Program-made: the position numbers and the translations under genes
The notes under the pieces: generated by a model
What the model was told of the DNA's origin: nothing
What the model saw: only the letters and a program-made list of their open reading frames with translations
Database searches by the model: none
Source: Candidatus Eisenbacteria bacterium
GTDB taxonomy: Bacteria > Orphanbacterota > Orphanbacteria > Orphanbacterales > Orphanbacteraceae
Direction: 5' to 3'
Assembly (NCBI GenBank): GCA_016867715.1
Contig: VGIW01000017.1
Span: forward strand, 1-50,034
DNA length: 50,034 nucleotides
In this document: positions 33,766 to 42,398 of the stretch, in pieces
How positions within the stretch are numbered: the first letter of the stretch is position 1
Layout: the number at the start of each line of letters is the position of its first letter

Positions 33766-35706
33766 TTAGGGGACCGAGTCCGTGAGGGCCAGCTCCTCGA
33801 GGAGGGCCCGCGCCTCCTGATAGTTCGGGTCGAGCTCGAGGGTCGTCCGGAGGGCTTCTTCCGCCCCGGCCCGCTCCCCGGCGGCGGCGAAGAGAAGGCC
33901 GACGTTGAAGTGGATCTTTGGGTCCTGGGGGGCGAGCCGGAGGGCGTTCCGGTAGAAGCGGAGCGCTTCCTCAAGGCGCCCTTGCCGCGCGAGGAGCGAT
34001 CCGAGGTTGAGGTGCGCGTCCTTTCGGGCGGGATTCCTCTCGAGGAGGGTGCGGTAGACGTGCTCCGCTTGCGAGGGGGCATTCAAGGCCTCGAACTCCA
34101 AGGCCAGGTTATATCGCGCGTCGTCGCGCGCCGGGTCGGCCTCCAGAATGACCTCGTACTGATGGACGGCCTCCTCGTGCCGGCCGAGCGCGGAGGCCAC
34201 GAGCGCGATCCCGAAGCGCGCCTCGAGCATCCTCGGGCGGAGGCGAAGCGCTTCACAGAAGGCCGCTTCGGCGTTCTCGAACTCGCTCAGCTTGTAGAGG
34301 GCGAGCCCGAGATCGGCGTGGACGTCCGGGACTGGAAGGTACGCGGCCCATCCGGGGTCGAGCGCGAGCGACGCGCGGATCAGATGCGCCGCCTCGCGGT
34401 AGGCCCCGCCGCGGTAGGCGTCCAGCCCGAGCCGGTAGGTCGCCTCGGGCGCGTACCGGTTCTTCGCGAGCGTGTCGGTGTAGAGCGTCGTGTCGTCTTT
34501 CCACGTCCGATTCCGAGCGACCGTGCCGAAGGCGAGGACGAGAACGAGCGCCGCGGTGACCGCCTCCCCCGGTTCGAGCCCCAGCTTCTTCCCGCGCCCC
34601 ACGATGCGGCCTCCCCAGCGATCGAGGAGCGCCGCCGCCGCGACGAGAAACCCCGCCGAGGGGAGATAAAGGAACCTCTCTGCGCGGAACTGAAGAATCG
34701 GCAGGACGTTAAGAAAAGGAAGTAAGGTGATTCCGAGCCAGAGGAGGCCGAAGGGGACCTCGATCCGCTGCCGCCCCAGCCGAAGGAACCCGACCACGAC
34801 CGCGGCGAGAAAGAGAAGGGAGAAAAAGACCCCCGGCTCGAGAGCCGAGACGGAAAGGCGAACCGCGTCGTTCGTGTGGAGCGGGTGGGGGAGGAAGAGG
34901 AGCCGGACGTACCCGGCGATCACACGGAGCATGGTCGGCGCGAGAACCGCGGTGCCCGCGTCCTGCGCCGCGCCGGTCCCGACCGTTCCGAGCGCCGACA
35001 AGCGGAGCGCGGCGTACGCGAGCGCGAGAAGGAAGAAGGATCCCTCGCGCCTCCACGAGAAAAACGGCTCGTCTTCTTTGCGGAGACGCGCGCGGACGAG
35101 AAGAACGAGAAGAGGGAGGACGATCGCGCACTCCTTCGAGCCGAGAGCGAGGGCGCCGGCCGCGAGGCTCCCGACGGCGTAGGCGCGGTGCTCCCCCCAT
35201 CGCGTGTAGAGAAGGAGCGCGGCGATCACGCCGAGCGCGGAGAGAAGCCCGCCTCGTCCCGAAATCCACGCGACCGCCTCGGTGTGGATCGGGTGGACGG
35301 CGAAGAGGAGCGCGGCGAGAAGGGGAACGCGGCTCCGCGCGAAGAGGCGGCGGAGAAGAAGAAAGAGGAGGAGCGAGGCTGCCGCGTGGAGAACGGCGTT
35401 CGTCGCGTGATATCCCGCGGGGCGCTTTCCGTAGAAAGCGTGGTCGATCGTGTACGAGATCGAAGAGACCGGGCGGAAGTAGCCCCCCTTCCCCGTGGAG
35501 GACGCTTCCCGGAATGTCCAGGCCGGCTTCGCGAACGCCCGCGCGAGCTCGGTTCCCGAGCGAAGGAGCGCCTTCCCCTCGACGATCGCCGCCCGATCGG
35601 TCCCGACGAACCCGTTCGAGAGAGTGTTCGCAAAGGCGAGGAGCGCGAGGAGCACGACGAGAACCGCCTGGACCAGGATCTCGCGGCGCTCGACGGATGG
35701 GAGCAC
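33766..35706 (-). CDS. TMTC-like membrane glycosyltransferase-fold protein with TPR repeats
   Basis: A 646-residue protein starting at GTG 35706, behind AAGGAGAG. The first 420 residues form about ten membrane helices with the GT-C-type signature of the TMTC family: FVGTDRAAI, GYFRPVSSISYTIDHAFYG, GYHATNAVLHAAASLLLFLLL, VHPIHTEAVAWISGRGGLLSA. The C-terminal 220 residues are about six TPR repeats (LGLALYKLSEFENAEAAFCEALRLRP, LNLGSLLARQGRLEEALRFYRNAL). Eukaryotic TMTC proteins O-mannosylate cadherins; bacterial relatives are common in Planctomycetes and FCB-type genomes and may glycosylate exported proteins. The substrate is not known. A candidate promoter lies 43-71 bases upstream. Confidence 0.82.
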   Translation of the reverse strand: MLPSVERREILVQAVLVVLLALLAFANTLSNGFVGTDRAAIVEGKALLRSGTELARAFAKPAWTFREASSTGKGGYFRPVSSISYTIDHAFYGKRPAGYHATNAVLHAAASLLLFLLLRRLFARSRVPLLAALLFAVHPIHTEAVAWISGRGGLLSALGVIAALLLYTRWGEHRAYAVGSLAAGALALGSKECAIVLPLLVLLVRARLRKEDEPFFSWRREGSFFLLALAYAALRLSALGTVGTGAAQDAGTAVLAPTMLRVIAGYVRLLFLPHPLHTNDAVRLSVSALEPGVFFSLLFLAAVVVGFLRLGRQRIEVPFGLLWLGITLLPFLNVLPILQFRAERFLYLPSAGFLVAAAALLDRWGGRIVGRGKKLGLEPGEAVTAALVLVLAFGTVARNRTWKDDTTLYTDTLAKNRYAPEATYRLGLDAYRGGAYREAAHLIRASLALDPGWAAYLPVPDVHADLGLALYKLSEFENAEAAFCEALRLRPRMLEARFGIALVASALGRHEEAVHQYEVILEADPARDDARYNLALEFEALNAPSQAEHVYRTLLERNPARKDAHLNLGSLLARQGRLEEALRFYRNALRLAPQDPKIHFNVGLLFAAAGERAGAEEALRTTLELDPNYQEARALLEELALTDSVP

Positions 35707-35748
35707 GGGGCGGCTCTCCTTCTCCCGCTAGGGGCGAGGGACGAGGAG

Positions 35749-35777
35749 AGTGTACGCTGAGGCGTGATCGTCTTCAA
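35749..35777 (-). promoter_or_regulatory. Sigma70-type promoter of the TMTC-like gene
   Basis: On the minus strand TTGAAG (35777-35772) and TACACT (35754-35749) are spaced by 17 bases, about 43 bases ahead of the GTG start at 35706. Confidence 0.6.
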
Positions 35778-35820
35778 GGAAGGGGATCGCGTGGTTCGGG
35801 AGAAGCTCGTGCGGGCCGCG

Positions 35821-37266
35821 CTACCGGAACAGGCTCTTGATCCCTCCCCACGTCGTGTGCTCGACGGAGATCTCGCCGCACGCGTCGCATCCGATCCCGA
35901 ACGCGCCGACGAGGCCGCATCCGGCGGCCGCCGCGCACGGAGAGTCCGCGCAGAGCGTGAAATCTCCATTCTCGGGATCGCAGAAGAGAGGATCGGCGGA
36001 GAAGTTCCCGTTCTGGCCGTGCTGATCCGCGATGCAGCCGACCCAATCGCCGCCGGCGTTGCCGTAGACGTTCGCGCACTGAAGCGTCGCGGTGGACTGA
36101 TTCACGCAGGAAACCGCCTCACCCTCCGCACTCAACGCGAGAATCGTGTTCTCGATCTGGGGGTCAGACCCCCGGTAGGAGTAAAGGCCTCCCCCCTCTA
36201 CTGTCCCTGCATTCCCATAGATCGTGCAGTTCCGAATCACGGGATCCGAAATCAGCTCCGCGACCACCCCCCCACCAACCGGCGCGCGGTTCCCGAAAAC
36301 GAGGCATCCTTCCATCTGCGTGTCGGCGTCCTCGTAGAAATGGATCCCCCCACCAATCTGCTGCGCCTCATTCCTCGATATCTCGCAGTTCTGCACCAAC
36401 GTCGTCGATCGGTCGACACGCACACCGCCGCTTTTCGCCGCTCGGTTCTCCGTCACGATACAGTCAATGAGACGGGACCGCGGGCCGTTGCATTGGAGGA
36501 AGAGAATCCCTCCCCCCTGACCTTGAGTCGAATTCCCCCGAAACGTACACTCGATGAAGCCGGTTGAGTTGTCGAACGCGCGAACGCCTCCGCCATTCCC
36601 CTGGGCGGAATTGTTCAGGAATACACACCGGCGGAAACTCCCAAAGCTATCCTCACCAGCGAGAGCACCGCCGCCCCAGTTGTCTGCCTGGTTCTCTTCG
36701 AAGACACAGTCCACGAACTGCGGCGATGAGTTGTAGATACCCGCCCCGGCACCCCGATAGGCTCTGTTGGAACGAAAGACACACGCCTCCACACGGGAGG
36801 ACGCAGACAAGTAGCAGACAATGCCTCCCCCCAACCAATCGGCTCGATTCTCCGTCAGGACGCAGTTCCGGATGAGAGGAGAGGAACCTTGGAGGAAGAC
36901 GCCGCCCCCATGATGGTCCGGATGGCTTCCCTCCGCGTGCCCCCCCGTGAGCGTCAATCCCTCGATCGTCGCTTGGTTGTCGACGACCTCGCCAATCAGC
37001 ACCCTGCCGACGCCCCGCGCGTCGATCGTCGCGCAGGTCGGGTCGCCGGTCGCGCTCCGCAGACAGACTCCCGACTTCATGTGGATGTTCCGCTCGACGT
37101 ACACCCCACAGGATAGCGAGACCGTATCCCCCGCCGCCGCCGAGTCGATCCCCGCTTGAATCGTCGGCGCGTCGCCGGAACCGTCGGGGAGGATGTGCCA
37201 GGTGCGGGCGAGAGGGGAATCGGCTGTGAGAAGGACGGCGGCGAAGAGGACGAGCGAGCGGCGCAT
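35821..37266 (-). CDS. Secreted parallel beta-helix protein with C-terminal WGxIKxLFR tail
   Basis: I start this at ATG 37266, six bases after AAGGAGG; longer extensions lack a signal peptide. The 481 residues begin with a signal peptide (RRSLVLFAAVLLTADSPLA) and the motif RTWHILPDGSGDAPTIQAGIDSAAAGDTV. About ten right-handed beta-helix rungs follow, rich in GGG and cysteine (GGGVFLQGSSPLIRNC, GGGIVCYLSAS, GGGALAGEDSF, GGGVRAFDNST, GGGIHFYED). Such folds are seen in polysaccharide-acting enzymes and adhesins. The end, TTWGGIKSLFR, matches the end of the protein at 9866-10417, unlike the FlgD-like end of its close paralogue next door. It lies 14 bases after that paralogue, so both share one transcript. 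Function is unknown. Confidence 0.8.
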   Translation of the reverse strand: MRRSLVLFAAVLLTADSPLARTWHILPDGSGDAPTIQAGIDSAAAGDTVSLSCGVYVERNIHMKSGVCLRSATGDPTCATIDARGVGRVLIGEVVDNQATIEGLTLTGGHAEGSHPDHHGGGVFLQGSSPLIRNCVLTENRADWLGGGIVCYLSASSRVEACVFRSNRAYRGAGAGIYNSSPQFVDCVFEENQADNWGGGALAGEDSFGSFRRCVFLNNSAQGNGGGVRAFDNSTGFIECTFRGNSTQGQGGGILFLQCNGPRSRLIDCIVTENRAAKSGGVRVDRSTTLVQNCEISRNEAQQIGGGIHFYEDADTQMEGCLVFGNRAPVGGGVVAELISDPVIRNCTIYGNAGTVEGGGLYSYRGSDPQIENTILALSAEGEAVSCVNQSTATLQCANVYGNAGGDWVGCIADQHGQNGNFSADPLFCDPENGDFTLCADSPCAAAAGCGLVGAFGIGCDACGEISVEHTTWGGIKSLFR

Positions 37267-37280
37267 GCCATGCCTCCTTC

Positions 37281-38930
37281 TCAGCGAACGAGGATCACGC
37301 GCTTCGTTTCGGCGGGATCGCGATCCGCCGCGCGGACGAAGTACACCCCCGCGGCAACGTCGCGCCCCGCTCCGTCCTTGCCGTCCCAGAGGATGCTTCC
37401 CTCCGCGCCCGGGGCGGCGAGCGCGCGCACGAGCCGGCCCGCGAGATCGAACACCTCGATCGTCGAGGAAGCGTTTCCGGGGAGCGAGTACCAAAGGACC
37501 GCGCGCCCATTCGCCGGGTTCGGCGACACGAACACGCCGAACGCGCGGCGCGGAAGCGGTCCGGACTCCGCCACCGCGGTCAGCACGCACCCCTCTCCGA
37601 ACGCACCGATCGGCCCGCAGCCGGGCGCGTTCAGGCAGGGGGAAGCGGCGTCGAGCGTGAAGTCGCCGTTCTCGGCGTCGCAGGAGAGCGGATCGGCGGA
37701 GAAGTTGCCGGCCACCCCGTGCTGGTTCGCGACCCACCCGATCCAATCTCCTCCTTCGTTGCCGAAGAGGTCGCAGCACTCCAGCACGGGCCCGAACGGA
37801 TCCGAGAAACTAGAGATCGCCTCTCCTCCGAGGCCGAACGCCAGAATGCTCGAGGTGATGGTCGGTGGATCGCAAGACCCATACTCCTCGCCGTACCCAT
37901 TGGCGTAGATGCAGCTCCCCTCGTCAGTCGAGGCGTTCCCGAAGAACGTGCATTCCTCCACCTGAAGCGGGTTGGGGAGACAAGGGAGGTCGTCGGCGAA
38001 GGAGTAGGTGAGATACAACCCGCCGCCTGTCCATGCGTCGTTCCCGACGAACACGCATCGTCTCGCCACGATCGGCTCTTCCGTAATCGCGTAGCAGGAG
38101 TAGACCCAATACACCCCACCCCCCATCCAGCTCGCGTGGTTCCCCTCGAAGAGGCAATCCTCGAACGTCGCATCGCCCCACTCGAAACACGCGGCGCCGC
38201 CGCCCGTTTGCGCCCGGTTGTTCCGGAAGACGCAATCCTGAATCACGCCTCTCGGCTGGCCGCAGAAGAGCCCTCCGCCGAAGCCCGTCGCGGTCCCCCC
38301 GTTCGAGTCGAAGAAGCAGCCGCGGAGGCCAAGCTCCGGCGCTTCGCTCCCCGCCTCGACGTACGCCCCCCCTCCATAGCCTCCCGATCGGGTCGTGTTC
38401 GAACGAAAGACGCAGTCGCGAATCTCGGGGCCGCTTCCATGCGAGTAAAGGCCGCCCCCGCGGGCCGCGTGGTTCCCCTCCAGAACGCAAGTCCGGATCG
38501 TCGGAGACGATGAGGACGCGCATCGGATCGCGCCGCCGTACCAACCGAGCGCTGCGTCCGCGTATCCCCCCGTGATCGTGATCCCCTCGAGAACCGAAGC
38601 GCGCCCTTCTCCGGAACCGAAGAAGAAGCCGCGGTGCTGATCTTCAGCCGACCCCTGGCAATCCAGCACGCAGAGAGAGGGATCTCCACTCGCCGAGCGG
38701 ACGACGATCGCTTTACCCATGAACTGGATGTCCCGGTTCCCGTCGCCTGAGTAGGTTCCGTTCCCGAGCGAGACCGTGTCCCCCGCCGCCGCCGAGTCGA
38801 TCCCCGCCTGAATCGTCGGGGCGTCGCCCGTGCCGTCGGGGAGAATGTGCCACGTTCGGGCGCATGCGGAAGGGGAAGAAAAGAGGAGAGTGAAGAGAGA
38901 GAGAAGCCCTGCGGAAAGGGAAGAGCGCAT
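37281..38930 (-). CDS. Secreted parallel beta-helix protein with FlgD/type IX-like C-terminal domain
   Basis: The 549-residue paralogue of the next gene: signal peptide (MRSSLSAGLLSLFTLLFSSPSACA), then RTWHILPDGTGDAPTIQAGIDSAAAGDTV, the same entry sequence, followed by beta-helix rungs with GGG turns and cysteines (GGGLYSHGSGPEIRDC, GGGAYVEAGSE, GGGLFCGQPRG, GGGVYWVYSCY). The end is different: SPNPANGRAVLWYSLPG, IEVFDLAGRLVRALA, LWDGKDGAGRDVAAGVYF and the final KRVILVR form a FlgD-Ig/type IX sorting-like domain. The start at ATG 38930 has GGAGG just upstream. Surface display or release is likely. The role may be carbohydrate or host-surface interaction, as inferred from fold only. Confidence 0.85.
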   Translation of the reverse strand: MRSSLSAGLLSLFTLLFSSPSACARTWHILPDGTGDAPTIQAGIDSAAAGDTVSLGNGTYSGDGNRDIQFMGKAIVVRSASGDPSLCVLDCQGSAEDQHRGFFFGSGEGRASVLEGITITGGYADAALGWYGGAIRCASSSSPTIRTCVLEGNHAARGGGLYSHGSGPEIRDCVFRSNTTRSGGYGGGAYVEAGSEAPELGLRGCFFDSNGGTATGFGGGLFCGQPRGVIQDCVFRNNRAQTGGGAACFEWGDATFEDCLFEGNHASWMGGGVYWVYSCYAITEEPIVARRCVFVGNDAWTGGGLYLTYSFADDLPCLPNPLQVEECTFFGNASTDEGSCIYANGYGEEYGSCDPPTITSSILAFGLGGEAISSFSDPFGPVLECCDLFGNEGGDWIGWVANQHGVAGNFSADPLSCDAENGDFTLDAASPCLNAPGCGPIGAFGEGCVLTAVAESGPLPRRAFGVFVSPNPANGRAVLWYSLPGNASSTIEVFDLAGRLVRALAAPGAEGSILWDGKDGAGRDVAAGVYFVRAADRDPAETKRVILVR

Positions 38931-39007
38931 CGCAAACCTCCGATCCTCCGCATGAGCGAAGAAGAACCCGAATCCACGTTTGCGCTGGAGATCTTAGACG
39001 CGAGATT

Positions 39008-39036
39008 ATTCTACCCTTTCGGGCGCTCCGAGCCAA
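39008..39036 (-). promoter_or_regulatory. Promoter of the beta-helix gene pair
   Basis: On the minus strand TTGGCT (39036-39031) and TAGAAT (39013-39008) are separated by 17 bases. The leader to ATG 38930 would be about 75 bases. No other promoter lies between the two beta-helix genes. Confidence 0.5.
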
Positions 39037-39056
39037 TCTTTTTTGGTTTCAAGCAG

Positions 39057-42000
39057 TTACCGGATGAGGACGAGGCGGCGGGTCTCCTCGAGGCGGTCGA
39101 ACCGAAGGCGATAGAGATAGACGCCGGAGGCGGCCCGGCGTCCGCCCGCGTCGGTCCCATCCCAGACCGCCTCGCCGGGACCTTCCGCCGCGTCGTCGTC
39201 GAGAAGGACGCGGACGAGCGCGCCGGAGAGATCGTGCACGGCGAGATGGGCGCGGCCCGCGCGCGGAAGGGAGAACGAGATCCGCGTCACGCCATTGAAT
39301 GGGTTCGGGGCGTTCCACCCGAGAAGGAAGCGCGGGGGAGGTCCCGCGTCCTCCGGGATCCCGGTCGATTCGGCGACCGCGGCGATCCGCACGAGGCGCG
39401 GACTCCCGCTTGTCCCCCCCTCGGCGGCGTAGAGGTTTCCGAAACCGTTGAACGCGAGACCGTCCGATCCTTCAAGGCTCGAAAATCCGCTCGCGAAGAG
39501 AGTCGCGGTTCCGTCCGGCCCGACCCGCACGATCTCCTGCCGGGCGGGGTTCGCGACGAAGAGGTCGCCGCCGAAGCCGCCCCGCTCGTCGAACGCGAGG
39601 GCGGTGGCGCCGGAGAGAAGGGCAGCGTTTTCGGCGAACACGCTCCCCGCCCCGGTCGAATCGATGCGGAAGATCTTGTGATCGCCTCCGGTCGCGTAGA
39701 GCGCACGCCCGAAGGAATCGCCGTTCGAGAAGGCGAGACCGCGGACTCCGGAGAAGGAACCGGCGAACGGGGTCTTCGTTCCGCTCGCGCCGACCGCCCA
39801 GATCGAGTCTCTCGACGAAGCGCCGGCGTACGCGAGCCCTCCGAACGCTCCGATCGTGTCGACGGCGAGCGCCCATCCGCTCGTCGCGCTCGGGAACGAC
39901 GCCACGAGCCGCACGAGCCCGGCTTCCTCTCCGTCCGCCGCGAGACGAAAGATTCTCGATCGGTCGGAGACGAGAAGGTCGCCCCCGAAGGCGCCGCCCG
40001 GGCGGTCCCACGCGAGCGCATCCGGCCTTCCGATGAGCGAGTCGGCGAGGATCGTCTCGACGAAGCCCCGGTCGTTCCACAGAAAGACTCGATCCCGCGT
40101 CCGGTCTCCCACGAGGATCCTTCCGTTCTTTCCTCGGTCGAGAGAGACCGGGCGATCGAGATTCCGGTTCGGAAGCGTCTCCGCGTAGAACCCGGGCGGA
40201 ACCGCGATCGGTCCCGTCCCCTCGTCGGTCCGGAAGAAGAACGAGAAGCGCGCGCCGAGCGAATCGCCGGAGAGATCGCGCGCGCTCGCCTCGATCGTCA
40301 CCGTGTACGTCGTGTGGTCGGCGAGATCGGAGGCGGGCGTGAGATGAAGCGTCCTCTCCGTCCAGGAGGTCGCGTAGGCCGCGGCGGGGGAGATGTCGAG
40401 CGCGGCCTCGACCGACGCGCGGTCCATCGGTTCGGTGAAGGTGATCGCGATCCGCGGGCGGAGCGTGGGGATCGCCTGGTCGTGCGCCGGCCAGGTCGCC
40501 TCGATCCACGGCGCGAGGTCCGGGGGGGACGCCGCGAGAAGGGCCGCCGAGAGGCCCCTGATCACGATCGGAACGACGCCGCTCGAGGGGATCGCGAAGC
40601 TCCTTTCGCTGAGGAGGTCGTAGACGGTCCCGCCCGGAAGGTCCGGGTCGACGAGGAGCGTGTCCGCATCTCCCTTCGTGTTGAGGAGGACGAGGACGGT
40701 TGCTTCACCCGGCAACTTTCGATAGTAAGAATAAATCCCGGCCCGGTTCGCGCTCTGGATCTCCGTCTGCCCGCCGCGGCGAAGGGCCGGGAACTGCCCG
40801 CGAAGGCCGTTCAGTTTGCGAATCCATCGGTAGAGGGGAGCCGTCTGGTCGAAGTTGTCCCCCTCCGAGGGGCCGAAGTCCCACGATCCATCCCACATGT
40901 CCTCGCGGTTCCACGGGTCGCCCCCGCCGTCGAACTCCTGCTCGGTCCCGTAGTAGAGGCACGGGATGCCGATCGAGGTGTAGAGCCACGCGAGGGCGAC
41001 GCGCGCCTTCGCCTCGTCCCGGGCGGCGGCGGAGCCGAAGCCCATGAACCGCGCGACATCGTGGTTGTCGAGGAAGAGGACGAGGCGGTTTCTCGCGCTC
41101 GGATCGTAGTGGACCGAGTCGGCGTACTGCCCGGAGAGCCACTCGGTCGCGCCGCCGTCGCGGAAGACGGCGTTCGTCGTGAAGTGCATCGGGAAACGGA
41201 GAACCGAGTCGAGCGCGAAGGGACCGCCCGCCTTCGTTCCGGTGTAGATTCCGTTCTTCGAGTTCGAGCCGTCGAAGACCTCGCCGAACTGGAAGAAGCG
41301 CTCCTTGCCGAGCGAATCGGCGGCGAAGGCGCGGACGGCGGGGGCGAACTCCTGCCAGAAGGAAAGCTCGACGTGCTTCACCGTGTCGATGCGGAAGCCG
41401 TCCGCGTCGGTTCTCTCGATGAGCCAACGGTGGGCGTCGATGAGCGCGCTCCGCACCGCCGGCTCTTCGGTGCGGAAGTCGTCCAAGCCGAAGAGCTCGC
41501 CGAGGATCTGCTCCGGATCGACCCAATTGGATATGTGTCCATTGTTGTGGTACCAAGAGAGATTGTCGAAGGGGGGCGCGGTCTTGTTCGACGCGTTCTT
41601 CCATCGAAGGACATAGGCGCCGGGATTGCGAAAACCCGGATAGTCCGGGTCGGCCGAGTCGATCAGGTCGCCGCCGTGGTTCGCGATCACATCGAGGATC
41701 ACGTTGAGGCCGCGCGCGTGCGCCTCGTCGATCAGTGAACGGAGCGCCGTCTCGCCGCCGAGGTGCGGAGCGAACTGGTAGAAGTCCTGGATGTGATAGC
41801 CGTGGTAGGCGGCGTACGCGTTCTTCTGCACCGGCGAGATCCAGATCGATGTCGCGCCGAGGCCGCGGATGTAGTCGAGCTTCTCTTCGATCCCCGCCCA
41901 GTCGCCGCCGTGGATGCGCGCGCCGTCGGATGGGTCATAGGATCCCTCGATCGTGTTGTTCGAAGGGTCGCCGTCGAAGAAGCGGTCGGTCAGGATCTGG

Positions 42001-42101
42001 TAGATCGATTGGTCGCGCCAGTCGTCCGGCGACGGCGTCCCCGCTCCGACAAAGGGCGCGGCGGCGAAGAGCCCCGCCAGGAGCATTCCCGAAGCGCGCA
42101 C
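39057..42101 (-). CDS. Secreted GH13 alpha-amylase-family enzyme with Big_5-like, propeller-like and type IX-like C-terminal parts
   Basis: A 1014-residue exported enzyme with GTG start 42101 (AAAGGAAA upstream) and a short signal peptide ending GAG. The GH13 domain has DVIANHGG, the nucleophile Asp in GFRIDTVKH (about residue 236), the acid Glu in FGEVFDG (about 272) and the third Asp in FLDNHDVARF (about 346), so it should cleave or transfer alpha-glucans. The C-terminal region of the fold (SYYRKLPGEATVLVLLNTKG) follows. Next is a Big_5-type Ig region (RPRIAITFTEPMDRASVEAAL), then an NHL/propeller-like section with repeats such as GGDLLVSDRSRIFRL and GGDLFVANPARQEIVRV. The end (NAPNPFNGVT, VHDLSGALVRVLL, WDGTDAGGRRAASGVYLYR, RRLVLIR) is a type IX/FlgD-like tail. 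The GH13 call is firm; the exact substrate is not. Confidence 0.92.
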   Translation of the reverse strand: MRASGMLLAGLFAAAPFVGAGTPSPDDWRDQSIYQILTDRFFDGDPSNNTIEGSYDPSDGARIHGGDWAGIEEKLDYIRGLGATSIWISPVQKNAYAAYHGYHIQDFYQFAPHLGGETALRSLIDEAHARGLNVILDVIANHGGDLIDSADPDYPGFRNPGAYVLRWKNASNKTAPPFDNLSWYHNNGHISNWVDPEQILGELFGLDDFRTEEPAVRSALIDAHRWLIERTDADGFRIDTVKHVELSFWQEFAPAVRAFAADSLGKERFFQFGEVFDGSNSKNGIYTGTKAGGPFALDSVLRFPMHFTTNAVFRDGGATEWLSGQYADSVHYDPSARNRLVLFLDNHDVARFMGFGSAAARDEAKARVALAWLYTSIGIPCLYYGTEQEFDGGGDPWNREDMWDGSWDFGPSEGDNFDQTAPLYRWIRKLNGLRGQFPALRRGGQTEIQSANRAGIYSYYRKLPGEATVLVLLNTKGDADTLLVDPDLPGGTVYDLLSERSFAIPSSGVVPIVIRGLSAALLAASPPDLAPWIEATWPAHDQAIPTLRPRIAITFTEPMDRASVEAALDISPAAAYATSWTERTLHLTPASDLADHTTYTVTIEASARDLSGDSLGARFSFFFRTDEGTGPIAVPPGFYAETLPNRNLDRPVSLDRGKNGRILVGDRTRDRVFLWNDRGFVETILADSLIGRPDALAWDRPGGAFGGDLLVSDRSRIFRLAADGEEAGLVRLVASFPSATSGWALAVDTIGAFGGLAYAGASSRDSIWAVGASGTKTPFAGSFSGVRGLAFSNGDSFGRALYATGGDHKIFRIDSTGAGSVFAENAALLSGATALAFDERGGFGGDLFVANPARQEIVRVGPDGTATLFASGFSSLEGSDGLAFNGFGNLYAAEGGTSGSPRLVRIAAVAESTGIPEDAGPPPRFLLGWNAPNPFNGVTRISFSLPRAGRAHLAVHDLSGALVRVLLDDDAAEGPGEAVWDGTDAGGRRAASGVYLYRLRFDRLEETRRLVLIR

Positions 42102-42145
42102 GTGTTTCCTTTCCGCGGGGAGCGGGCATGGATCGACTCCCTTGG

Positions 42146-42154
42146 ATTATAGCA
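42146..42154 (-). promoter_or_regulatory. Extended -10 promoter for the amylase gene
   Basis: On the minus strand TGCTATAAT (42154-42146) is a perfect extended -10 element. No good -35 hexamer lies at the usual distance. It is 45 bases ahead of the GTG start at 42101. The 298-base gap to the flippase gene shows no other signal except a GC-rich hairpin near 42275-42295. Confidence 0.55.
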
Positions 42155-42398
42155 GGCTCGCAGGGCCTCTGGACCGTTTCCGCCCCGGCGATCGCGTGAC
42201 GGACCGCGTGAACCGTATGACTTCGGGAACGGAGAGCTCCGGAGCCGGGGGGCAGGGCTCGCTTGCTCAAACATGCCGCGCGCGGCGCGCGGCAACTCGC
42301 CGCTCTGCCTCCCCCCCGTCTCCGGAGCAAGACAAACCTGGGCGCCTGAGACCCGCCGTCCGACGGCCTGTCGAGCGGGGAATGCGCGATTCGATATC

